Assembly (NCBI GenBank): GCA_963729075.1 | Contig: CAVSMU010000002.1 | Span: 47,061-111,060, forward strand | Source: WHSW01 sp963729075 | GTDB lineage: Bacteria; Actinomycetota; Thermoleophilia; Solirubrobacterales; 70-9 | Length of the DNA stretch: 64,000 nt | Direction: 5' to 3' | Shown: one piece after another, positions 40,956 through 48,812 of the stretch | Numbering within the stretch: position 1 is the first letter of the stretch | How the letters are laid out: every line of letters starts with the position of its first letter | The notes under the pieces: generated by a model | Databases searched by the model: none | Told to the model about the DNA's origin: nothing | Seen by the model: the letters and a program-made list of their open reading frames with translations, nothing else | Program-made: the position numbers and the translations under genes

Positions 40956-41996
40956 ATGGGAACGGCGAAACATGAGCTGGCCCGACAGTTCTTCGAGGCG
41001 ATGGAGGCCGGCGAGGTCGACGCCGCAGTCGCGCTGACCACGGATGACGTCGTCATCGACCGCCGGAACTCGAACGCGCCCTGGGGCCGCGCCGTGACCA
41101 CCGGCCATGAGGAGTTCCGGGAGGCCTACCGCGACTTTCGGCGCGCCTGGGAGGAGGTCGGCGGGGTTCATTGGGAGCTGCTGCGAACTCGAGCGGCCGG
41201 CGGGGGACGGCTCGTGGTCGAAACCCTGATCAGCGGGCGCGGCCCCGCGACGGGCCTGTCGATGGACGCCCGCGGCGGCTGGCTGATCTCGTTCGCCGGC
41301 GACCTGGTCAACGGGTGCACGCTCCACCAGAGCTTCGACGAGGCGCTGCTCGCGGGGCGGCGGCGGGCGATCGACGAAGCACGCCTGTACTTCGTCTGCG
41401 AGGCGCGGCCGGGCGGCGCGGACGCGCGCCCGTTGCTCGACGCAGCACTGCGCGGCGGCGTCGACATCGTCCAGCTGCGCGACAAGGAGAGCGACGACGA
41501 GCACCTCGTCTCCGCCGCGAGGACGTTTCGCGAGGCCGCCGACGAGCATGGGGCGCTGTTTCTGATCAACGACCGGCCGGACCTGGTCGGCGCCTGCGAC
41601 GCCGACGGCGCCCACGTCGGCCAGGACGACATGCCGGTGGCCGAGGCGCGCGGAGTCGGCGGCGCGGCGGTCGCGGTCGGCCTCTCCACCCACTCGCCGG
41701 CGCAATTCGAAGCCGCGGTTGACGCAGAGGGCGATCAACGGCCCGATCAGATCAGCGTCGGACCGGTCTGGGCGACGCCGACGAAGGAGGGTCGGCCCGC
41801 CGCCGGGCTGGACCTGATTCGCCACGCGGCGGCGGCCGGCGCCGACGCGCCCTGGTTCGCGATCGGCGGCATCGACGCCGACAACATCGGCGAGGTCGCC
41901 GAGGCGGGCGCACAGCGCGTGGTCGTCGTCCGTGCGATCCGCGACGCAGCCGACCCAGAGGCTGCGGCTCGCGGGCTACGCGACGTGCTGGACTAG
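40956..41996 (+). CDS. thiE: NTF2/SnoaL-like domain fused to thiamine phosphate synthase (ThiE)
   Basis: 346 residues in one uninterrupted frame. Residues 1-130 form an NTF2-like cone (QFFEAMEAGEVDAAVALTTDD, TGHEEFREAYRDF, GCTLHQSFDEALLA). Residues 143-346 are ThiE: LYFVCEARPGG, VDIVQLRDKE, INDRPDLVGACDADGAHVGQDD, VGPVWATPTKEG and FAIGGID, with the usual PPi and HMP-PP sites. ThiE couples HMP-PP with thiazole phosphate to give thiamine phosphate. No ATG, GTG or TTG lies between the domains, so a separate ThiE start is unlikely. It is divergent from thiOSG. Confidence 0.88.
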   Translation: MGTAKHELARQFFEAMEAGEVDAAVALTTDDVVIDRRNSNAPWGRAVTTGHEEFREAYRDFRRAWEEVGGVHWELLRTRAAGGGRLVVETLISGRGPATGLSMDARGGWLISFAGDLVNGCTLHQSFDEALLAGRRRAIDEARLYFVCEARPGGADARPLLDAALRGGVDIVQLRDKESDDEHLVSAARTFREAADEHGALFLINDRPDLVGACDADGAHVGQDDMPVAEARGVGGAAVAVGLSTHSPAQFEAAVDAEGDQRPDQISVGPVWATPTKEGRPAAGLDLIRHAAAAGADAPWFAIGGIDADNIGEVAEAGAQRVVVVRAIRDAADPEAAARGLRDVLD

Positions 41997-41999
41997 CCT
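41994..41999 (+). promoter_or_regulatory. Putative -10 overlapping the thiE stop codon
   Basis: TAGCCT begins with the TAG stop of the ThiE fusion and ends 7 bases before GTG 42007. Confidence 0.5.
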
Positions 42000-42006
42000 C
42001 CGGTTC

Positions 42007-42564
42007 GTGGCCAGCCGCGAGCGAAAGCGCGCCGACCGGCGCAAGCGCAAGGAGCGCACGGCGGAGCGCCGGGTTCATCAGGAGGCGCGACGGGACGCGA
42101 TGGCCGCCCGCAGCGAGGCGCGCAACGAGGCCGCGCGCGCGGCGCTCGAGCCGCTGGCGCCCGGTGAGCGACCGGCCGTGGTGACGATCGGCGCGGTGAT
42201 CTCAGCGGTAATCGCGATCTCGACGATCGTGGGCTACGCCGCGGGCGTCGAGGTCACGAGGATCGGCAGCGACGGCATCGAGCAGGGTGAGGACCAAGCG
42301 CCGATCCTCTCCGTGATCGCGGTCGTCGCGCTGATGGGGACGATGGCCTGGGGGATGTGGCGGGCCCGCTACTGGGCGGTGCTCGGCTTCCAGGCGCTGC
42401 TCGTGCTGGTACTCGTCGCCGCCTCGCTCGGCCTCGTTCAGGCGACGGAATGGCCGCAGGCTGTCGGGACGACCGCGCTCATCGCCGGGGCGGGAGCGCT
42501 CTTCTACTTCATGGTCAAGGCGATGGCGCGGATCCAGATGCCGCGGCGACCGTCGAGTGAGTGA
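42007..42564 (+). CDS. Membrane protein with charged N-terminus, unknown function
   Basis: 185 residues. An Arg/Lys/Glu-rich helix (residues 1-50, RERKRADRRKRKERTAERR) is followed by four predicted membrane helices (about 57-78, 97-115, 120-140, 150-170). No family is recognised. The basic N-terminus is probably cytosolic and could bind nucleic acid or phospholipid. It has a leaderless-type start and lies between thiE and the E3 gene without overlap. Confidence 0.7.
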   Translation: MASRERKRADRRKRKERTAERRVHQEARRDAMAARSEARNEAARAALEPLAPGERPAVVTIGAVISAVIAISTIVGYAAGVEVTRIGSDGIEQGEDQAPILSVIAVVALMGTMAWGMWRARYWAVLGFQALLVLVLVAASLGLVQATEWPQAVGTTALIAGAGALFYFMVKAMARIQMPRRPSSE

Positions 42565-42584
42565 GCCGCCAGAGCAGGGGTAGA

Positions 42585-42590
42585 TAGAGT
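42585..42590 (+). promoter_or_regulatory. Putative -10 of lpdA (leaderless)
   Basis: TAGAGT followed by six bases and ATG 42597. Confidence 0.45.
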
Positions 42591-42596
42591 CGCTGC

Positions 42597-43964
42597 ATGG
42601 CTGACTCCTATGACGTGATCGTGATCGGCGGCGGTCCCGGCGGCTATCACGCCGCGATCCGGTCAGCTCAGCTCGGCCTGAGAACGGCGGTGGTCGAGCG
42701 GGACAAGCCCGGCGGCCGCTGCCTGAACTACGCGTGCATCCCGGCGAAGACGATGCTGCACACCGCCGAGATCTTCGATCACGCCAAGAACTCCGCCGAC
42801 CTGGGAGTGACGGTTAAGGACGCGTCGCTGGATTGGAAGGCACTCGGTGAGCGCCGGACGAAGGTCTCGGAGACCCTCGCCGGCGGCGTGAAGATGCTCT
42901 GGGACAAGAACAAGGTGACGATGATCGAGGGGAACGGCGCACTCGACGCCGATGGCAACGTCACCGTCGGCTCGGATACGTACGAAGCCGGCGCCGTCGT
43001 TCTCGCCACCGGCTCGGTCGCCCTGGCGATCCCGGGGGCCGACTTCGGTGAGCGGATCGTCGACACCTGGGGCGCCTGGTCATTGCCGGAGCGGCCGGAG
43101 CGCATCGCCGTCGTCGGCGCCGGAGCCTCCGGCGTCGAGATCGCCTCCGCCTACATCCGCTACGGGACCGCGGTGACGCTGGTCGAGATGCTGCCCCAGA
43201 TACTTCCGGCCGAAGACAAGGACGTCGTCCGGGTGGTCGAGCGGGTCTTCAATAAGCAGGGGATCGAGATCCTCACCGGCACCCCGATCTCCGATGTCGA
43301 GGCCGGGAGCAAGTCGGTCAAGGCGAAGGTCGGCGAGGTGGCGCTCGAGGTCGACTACCTCTGCATCGCCGGCGGCCGGGCGGCCGACACGGACGGGCTC
43401 GGCCTCGACCGAGCCGGGGTCGGCACCGGCGACGATGGCAAGGTCGAGATCGATGAGTTCCAGCGCACCTCGAACCCGAAGATCTATGCGATCGGCGACC
43501 TGGTCCGCGGACCGGCGCTGGCCCACAAGGCCCAGGAGGAGGGCGTCGTGGCGGTCGAGACGATCGCCGGCGCCCCGACCCATCCGGTGAGCCCGGACCT
43601 GGTGGCGGGCGCGACCTTCTGCCACCCGCAGGTGGCGAGCGTCGGCATGACGGAGGCCGCGGCAAAGGAGACGGGGAAGGAGATCAAGGTCGCGCGCTTC
43701 AAGCTCGGAGCGGTGGGCGCAGGTACGGTCTACGACGACCGCGACGGAATCGTCAAGCTCGTCGCCGACGCCGAGTACGGCGAGATCCTCGGGGCCCACA
43801 TCGTCGGCAACCGGGCCTGCGACATGATCGCCGAGCTCGTCGACACGATCGCGCTCGAGGGCGGCTACCAGGAGCTCGCCCGGATCATCCACCCGCACCC
43901 GACGATCTCGGAAGCGATCCTCGAGGCCGCGCGCGCGATCGACGGCTGGGCGATCCATCAGTAA
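42597..43964 (+). CDS. lpdA: Dihydrolipoyl dehydrogenase (E3)
   Basis: Reoxidises dihydrolipoamide of 2-oxoacid dehydrogenase complexes with NAD. 455 residues. FAD site VIVIGGGPGGYHAA at residue 7, redox disulfide GGRCLNYACIPAKT (Cys42/Cys47), NAD site VVGAGASGVEIASAY near 175, YAIGDLVRG near 297 and the C-terminal HPHPTISEA with the catalytic His. It is the only E3 in the window and could serve both complexes encoded downstream. A second E3-like gene is not present in either operon. Confidence 0.95.
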   Translation: MADSYDVIVIGGGPGGYHAAIRSAQLGLRTAVVERDKPGGRCLNYACIPAKTMLHTAEIFDHAKNSADLGVTVKDASLDWKALGERRTKVSETLAGGVKMLWDKNKVTMIEGNGALDADGNVTVGSDTYEAGAVVLATGSVALAIPGADFGERIVDTWGAWSLPERPERIAVVGAGASGVEIASAYIRYGTAVTLVEMLPQILPAEDKDVVRVVERVFNKQGIEILTGTPISDVEAGSKSVKAKVGEVALEVDYLCIAGGRAADTDGLGLDRAGVGTGDDGKVEIDEFQRTSNPKIYAIGDLVRGPALAHKAQEEGVVAVETIAGAPTHPVSPDLVAGATFCHPQVASVGMTEAAAKETGKEIKVARFKLGAVGAGTVYDDRDGIVKLVADAEYGEILGAHIVGNRACDMIAELVDTIALEGGYQELARIIHPHPTISEAILEAARAIDGWAIHQ

Positions 43965-43973
43965 CCGCGTCCG

Positions 43974-44567
43974 ATGACCGCCGCCCGGACGGTCTTCTAC
44001 TACGACCTCGGCTCCCCCTACGCCTACTTGGCGGCGGAGCGGGTCGCCTCCGTGTTCGAGGCGGCGGGCGCCGCGCAGCCCGAATGGCAGCCGATCCTGC
44101 TCGGCGGGCTGTTCCGGCGCTTCGACCGCGATTCCTGGGCCAAGGGTCCCGAGCGGGAGCGCGGACTGGCCGAATGCGAGCGCCGCGCATCCGCCTACGG
44201 GCTGCCGCCGATCCGCTGGCCCGAGCCGTTCCCCGGGAACACGCTGTTCGCGATGCGCGTCGCGACGTTCGCCAAGGAGATCGGGCGCGCCGTGTCGTTC
44301 TCGCTGGCGGCGTTCCGTCAGGCGTTCGCGGGCGGCCGCGACCTCACCGATCCCGACAACGTGTTCCTCGCCGCGGCGTCGTCCGAGCTGCACCCGCGCG
44401 CGGTGGAGGCGGCTGCCGCGCGCGACACGATCAAGGGGCGCCTGCGCGCAGCGACCGAGCGCGCCGGGGACCTCGGGGTGATGGGGGTGCCGAGCGTCGT
44501 CGTCGGCGAGCAGGTCCTCTGGGGCGACGACCGGCTCGAGGAGGCCGCCGCGATCGCCGCGCCCTGA
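43974..44567 (+). CDS. DsbA-family / 2-hydroxychromene-2-carboxylate isomerase-like protein
   Basis: 197 residues, thioredoxin fold with helical insertion. YYDLGSPYAYLAAERV at the start has Ser in place of a CxxC (as in kappa-class GST/HCCA isomerases); GVMGVPSVVVGEQVLWGDDRL near the end has the cis-Pro. No Cys pair is present, so it is not a disulfide oxidase. It starts nine bases after lpdA and is probably co-transcribed with it. Substrate unknown. Confidence 0.8.
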   Translation: MTAARTVFYYDLGSPYAYLAAERVASVFEAAGAAQPEWQPILLGGLFRRFDRDSWAKGPERERGLAECERRASAYGLPPIRWPEPFPGNTLFAMRVATFAKEIGRAVSFSLAAFRQAFAGGRDLTDPDNVFLAAASSELHPRAVEAAAARDTIKGRLRAATERAGDLGVMGVPSVVVGEQVLWGDDRLEEAAAIAAP

Positions 44568-44602
44568 CGGCCGCTCGCGGGAGCGCGGGAGCCCAGGTCA
44601 GC

Positions 44603-44608
44603 TATGTT
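44603..44608 (+). promoter_or_regulatory. Putative -10 of E1-alpha gene (leaderless)
   Basis: TATGTT followed by eight bases and GTG 44617. Confidence 0.4.
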
Positions 44609-44616
44609 GCGGCCGG

Positions 44617-45870
44617 GTGGCTGAGGAAGCGGTGAAGACAGCGGAGCCTGACGGCGCGACGCGCTCGTCGCGGCCGCTTCCCGATCCGGGCACCTGCCTC
44701 GAGCTGCTCGAGACGATGGCCCTGATCCGCCGCTTCGAGGAGGAGGCGGGGCGCCAGTACCAGCGGGCGAAGGCCGGCGGGTTCCTGCACCTCGCGATCG
44801 GCGAGGAGGCGACGATCGTCGGCACCACGTCGGTCATGCGCGATGACGACTACCTGATCGGCACCTACCGCACGCACGGCCACGCGATCGCCCGCGGCAC
44901 CGATCCGAAGAACGTGATGGCGGAGCTCTTCGGGCGCGAGGACGGAACCTCGCGCGGGCGCGGCGGCTCGATGCACATATTCGATGGCGAGCGCCGGTTC
45001 ATGGGCGGCTACGGGATCGTCGGCGGCAACCTGCCGCTGGCGGCGGGCCTCGCGCTGGCCTCCGACTACAGGGGCACCGACGAGGTCACCGTCTGCATGT
45101 TCGGCGACGGCGCATCCAACACGGGCAACTTCGGGGAGACGATGAACCTCGCGGCGCTGTGGTCCCTGCCGATCGTCTTCATCCTCGAGAACAACCTCTA
45201 CGGGATGGGCACGGCCGTGGAGCGTCACTCCGCGGTCACCGACTTCTCGAAGAAGGCCGAGGGCCTCGGCGTGCCCGGCGTGCGCGCGGACGGGATGGAC
45301 GTACTCGCCATGCGCGAGACCGTGACCGAGCACCTGCGGATCGCCCGCGAGGAGCGGCGGCCGACGCTCGTCGAGGGGTTCACCTACCGCTACCACGGCC
45401 ACTCCGCCGCCGATCCGCAGATCTACCGGACCAAGGAGGAGGTCGAGGAGTGGCGCAAGAAGGACCCGGTCGAGCTGTTCGCCGACCGGCTCGAGGCCGA
45501 GGGGGTGCTCGAGGAGGGCCAGCGCGAGGCAATGCGCGAGCGCGTCGAGGCGCGGGTGATGGCCGCCGTCGAGTTCGCCGACGCCTCGCCCGAGCCGCCG
45601 CTGGACACCCTGTACGACAACCTCTACGTGGTCGGGGACCAGGTGCCGGGCTGGTACGCGGTCGACGAGCGTGCGCCCAAGCCGTTCCCCGGCGAGCGCG
45701 AGCGCGAGCGACTCGAGGGGGAGGCGATGGAGCTCGCGGAGGCGGGCGCCGCGTACGCCGGCCAGGCGGCGCGGACCGGGCGCCGGGAGGGCGAGGAGAT
45801 CAGCGACCGCGACGAGGGCGACGCGCTGGAGGACCAGGGCGCCGGCGAGCCCGCGGAGGACGAGGCCTGA
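44617..45870 (+). CDS. pdhA: Pyruvate dehydrogenase-type E1 component, alpha subunit
   Basis: ThDP-dependent decarboxylase half. 417 residues. ThDP/Mg motif FGDGASNTGNFGETMNLAALW near residue 165 and ILENNLYGMGTAVER near 189, with the active-site His region YRTHGHAIARG near 88, match PDH E1a. A long acidic C-terminal tail (about residues 375-417, ERERLEGEAMELAEAG...EDEA) is extra. Stop overlaps the E1-beta start (TGATG). Assigned to PDH rather than the branched-chain complex because the other set is linked to a Leu/Val dehydrogenase. Confidence 0.88.
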   Translation: MAEEAVKTAEPDGATRSSRPLPDPGTCLELLETMALIRRFEEEAGRQYQRAKAGGFLHLAIGEEATIVGTTSVMRDDDYLIGTYRTHGHAIARGTDPKNVMAELFGREDGTSRGRGGSMHIFDGERRFMGGYGIVGGNLPLAAGLALASDYRGTDEVTVCMFGDGASNTGNFGETMNLAALWSLPIVFILENNLYGMGTAVERHSAVTDFSKKAEGLGVPGVRADGMDVLAMRETVTEHLRIAREERRPTLVEGFTYRYHGHSAADPQIYRTKEEVEEWRKKDPVELFADRLEAEGVLEEGQREAMRERVEARVMAAVEFADASPEPPLDTLYDNLYVVGDQVPGWYAVDERAPKPFPGERERERLEGEAMELAEAGAAYAGQAARTGRREGEEISDRDEGDALEDQGAGEPAEDEA

Positions 45871-46859
45871 TGGCGGTTCTGCGCATGCGGGAGGCGCTTC
45901 GCGACGCGATGGCCGAGGAGATGCGCCGGGACGAGGAGGTCTTCGTCATGGGCGAGGACGTGGCCGTGTTCCAGGGCGCCTTCAAGGTCACCGAGGGGCT
46001 GCTCGACGAGTTCGGCGAGAAGCGCGTCCGCGACACCCCGATCTCCGAGAACACGATCGTGGGCACCGGGGTGGGCGCGGCGATGGGCGGCCTCCGTCCG
46101 ATCGTCGAGCTGATGACCGTGAACTTCTCGCTCTTGGCGTTCGATCAGATCATCAACCACGCGGCGGCGATCCCGTACATGTTCAACGGCCAGGCGAAGG
46201 TGCCGATGGTGATCCGGATGCCTGGCGGCGGCGGCCATCAGCTCGGCCCGACCCACTCGCACAGCTTCGAGGCGATGTACCTGCAGATCCCGGGTGTGCT
46301 CGTCGCCTGCCCGTCGACTCCGGCGGACGGCAAGGGCCTGCTCAAGGCCGCGATCCGCGACGACAACCCGGTGATCTTCGTCGAGCACGAGACGCTCTAC
46401 GGTGCCCGCGGCGACGTTCCGGAGGACGACGACCACCTCCTCAGCTTCGGCGAGGCGGCGATCCGGCACGAGGGCACGGACGTGACCATCGTGGGGATCC
46501 TGCGGATGGCGCACGTCGCCGAGCAGGCGGCAAAGACGCTGTCCCACGAGCACGGGGTAGAGGCCGAGCTGATCGATCCCCGCACCCTGCGCCCGCTCGA
46601 CCTCGACACCATCCTCGAGTCGGTCCGCAAGACCAACCGCCTCGTGGTGGTGGAGGAGGGCTGGCCACACGGCGGGGTCGGCGCCAACATCGCCGCGCTC
46701 GTCCAGGAGCAGGCGTTCGACCACCTCGACGCCCCGATCCAGCGGGTGACCGGCGCCGATGTGCCGATGCCCTACTCGAAGCGACTCGAGCAGTCGGCGA
46801 TCCCCCACGCGGAGAACGTCGTGAGCGCCGCCCTCGCGACCACCGAGGGAGCCCGCTGA
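45870..46859 (+). CDS. pdhB: Pyruvate dehydrogenase-type E1 component, beta subunit
   Basis: 329 residues. Pairs with E1a to form the ThDP site: GEDVAVFQGAFKVTEGL near residue 29, DTPISENTIVGTGVGAAMGG near 56, MPGGGGHQLGPTHSHSFEAMY near 115 and VVVEEGWPHGGVGANIAAL near 260. Starts TGATG directly on the E1a stop and ends TGATG into E2, so the three are co-translated. Confidence 0.9.
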   Translation: MAVLRMREALRDAMAEEMRRDEEVFVMGEDVAVFQGAFKVTEGLLDEFGEKRVRDTPISENTIVGTGVGAAMGGLRPIVELMTVNFSLLAFDQIINHAAAIPYMFNGQAKVPMVIRMPGGGGHQLGPTHSHSFEAMYLQIPGVLVACPSTPADGKGLLKAAIRDDNPVIFVEHETLYGARGDVPEDDDHLLSFGEAAIRHEGTDVTIVGILRMAHVAEQAAKTLSHEHGVEAELIDPRTLRPLDLDTILESVRKTNRLVVVEEGWPHGGVGANIAALVQEQAFDHLDAPIQRVTGADVPMPYSKRLEQSAIPHAENVVSAALATTEGAR

Positions 46860-48242
46860 TGGCTGAGGAGATCGTCATGCCACGCCTCTCGGACTCGATG
46901 GAGGAGGGCACGATCCTCAAGTGGATGAAGGGCGTCGGCGACGAGGTCGCGCTCGGCGACGAGCTGGTCGAGATCGAGACCGACAAGGCGAACATGGTCT
47001 TCGAGGCAGACGCCGCCGGGACGCTGATCGAGATCGTCGCCGGCGAGGGCGACACGCTGCCGATCGGCGAGGTCATCGCTCGGGTCGGCGAGGCTTCGGA
47101 GGCTGGGGCCTCGGAGGCCGGGAGCGCCGACGGTGGCGATGGGGGCGGCGACGGTGCGAGTCCCCCGCCGGGCAGTCCTCGCGTCCCTGCTGCGGATAGC
47201 CCGCCGGCGGACCGCACCGCCCCCGCCCCTGACTCCGAGGCGCCGGCGGCCGCCGAGTCCAAGGCGAAGGCGGAGCCCCGTGGCCGCCGACGCCCGAGCA
47301 CGCCCCACCCGCCGACCCAGCCCGCGCCAAGCCGCGGACTCGGGGGATGGGGATGGCAGGGTCAAGGCTTCGCCGCTGGCGCGGCGGATCGCGCGCGAGC
47401 GCGGCGTCGATCTCGCCACCCTTTCGGGCTCGGGGCCGGGCGGGCGGATCATCAAGGCCGACGTCGAGGGCGCCGGGGCCGCCGCCCGCGCCGCCCCGGC
47501 CGCGCAGGCCGCGCCGCCGGCCGGGGCCGCCGAGCGCCCCGAGACCGCCAAGGGCACAGTCTCGGTGATCGAGCTCACCAAGCTTCAGCAGACCGTCTCG
47601 CGGCGGATGGCCGAGTCAAAGGCAACCGCGCCGCACTTCTACCTTCAGGCCGAGGTCGACATGACCCGCGCCTATGAGGCCCGCGCGGCGCTTAAGGCGG
47701 CCGCCGGGCCCGAGGAGGTGGTGCCGTCCTTTAACGACATGGTGATCAAGGCCGCCGCGATCGCCCTCGGCGAGTTCCCGCGCGCCAACGGCGCCTATCG
47801 CGACGGCCGCTGGGAGCTTTATTCGCGGGTAAACGTCGGGATCGCGGTCGCCGCGGCCGAGGCGCTGGTCGTGCCGACGATCTTCGACGCCGACAAGAAG
47901 GGCCTGCGCCAGATCGCGACCGAGGCGCGGGCGCTCGCCGAGCGGGTGCGCGAGCGAACGATCACCCCGCCCGAGCTCTCGGGCGCCACCTTTACCGTCT
48001 CTAACCTCGGCATGTACGGGGTAAGCAACTTTCACCCGGTGATCAACTCGCCCCAGGCGGCGATCCTCGCGGTCGGGGCGATCGCAGAGGCCCCGGTGGT
48101 GCGCGACGGCGAGCTCGCCGTCGCGCGGCGGATGGGGGTCACGCTTGCCTGCGATCACCGCATCCTCTACGGCGCCGACGGGGCCGAGTTCCTGGCCCGG
48201 GTGCGGGCGCTGCTCACCGAGCCGCTGGGGCTGGCGCTTTAG
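46859..48242 (+). pseudogene. pdhC: Dihydrolipoamide acyltransferase (E2), frameshifted in the linker
   Basis: The lipoyl domain is at residues 1-77 (MPRLSDSMEEGTILKWMKGVGD, lipoyl Lys in EIETDKANMVFEA). The Ala/Pro-rich linker then loses frame: the peripheral-subunit-binding domain (VKASPLARRIARERGVDL) and the acyltransferase core, ending TLACDHRILYGADGAEFL, are one base out. The shift most likely lies near 47275-47285 (CCCC) and needs removal of one base. The catalytic HRxxYGAD variant is the one used in plastid-type E2. Either sequence error or an inactive gene; neighbours are intact. Confidence 0.85.
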
Positions 48243-48262
48243 GTTCGCCGGTCGACCAGGCG

Positions 48263-48736
48263 ATGGCGCAACGCCTGATCGACGTTCCGATCGAGTCACT
48301 GCCGTTCGTCGACGAGCTGTCGGTCGACGTCGCGGCAGGCCCCGATGCAGTCTGGGACGCGCTGATCGCGGTAACGGGCGAGTTCACCTCCCGCCCGGGC
48401 GGCTCGCGCGCGGCCCGGGCGCTCGGGTGCGCGCACACCGAGCGCACCGGCGAGCCCGGCGAGATCGGCTCGACGATCCCGGGCTTCGTCGTCGCCCGCG
48501 CGGTTCGCCCGGCCGTCCTGGCGCTGATGGGCGAGCACCGGTTCTCGCGCTACGCGCTGGTCCTCACCGTGACCGAGAGCTCCGCCCGGGTCGTCCGCCT
48601 CGGCGCCGAGACCCGGGCCGAGTTCCCGGGCGCCGCGGGCACGGCTTATCGAGCGCTGGTCATCGGCACGCGGGGCCACGTCCTGGTCACCAGGTCGTTC
48701 CTGCGCTCGGTTCGCCGGCGCGCCGAGCGTGCCTGA
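48263..48736 (+). CDS. SRPBCC-fold (START-like) protein
   Basis: 157 residues: VDELSVDVAAGPDAVWDALIAVTGEF at the start is a typical START/polyketide-cyclase opening, with a hydrophobic cavity strand RYALVLTVTESSARVVRLGAE later. No Cys-rich or membrane part. It probably binds a lipid or hydrophobic ligand; the function is unknown. It starts 21 bases after the E2 stop and could be the last gene of that operon. Confidence 0.65.
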   Translation: MAQRLIDVPIESLPFVDELSVDVAAGPDAVWDALIAVTGEFTSRPGGSRAARALGCAHTERTGEPGEIGSTIPGFVVARAVRPAVLALMGEHRFSRYALVLTVTESSARVVRLGAETRAEFPGAAGTAYRALVIGTRGHVLVTRSFLRSVRRRAERA

Positions 48737-48738
48737 TG

Positions 48739-48754
48739 TGTGCGTATTGTCACA
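48739..48754 (+). promoter_or_regulatory. CRP/FNR-like palindrome before P450 gene
   Basis: TGTGC-GTATTG-TCACA matches the CRP half-site arrangement TGTGA-N6-TCACA with one mismatch and overlaps a possible -10 (TATTGT, 48745-48750). Confidence 0.4.
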
Positions 48755-48812
48755 CTTGGCGGGCGCGCGCTGCGAAAGGCTGCTTCGGCAGTCCGAAACC
48801 GAGGAGAATTCG

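Noticed and set aside
46859..48242. Programmed frameshifting in the first E2 gene
   Set aside because: No slippery heptamer with a downstream structure could be placed convincingly at the frame switch; sequence error or mutation is simpler.
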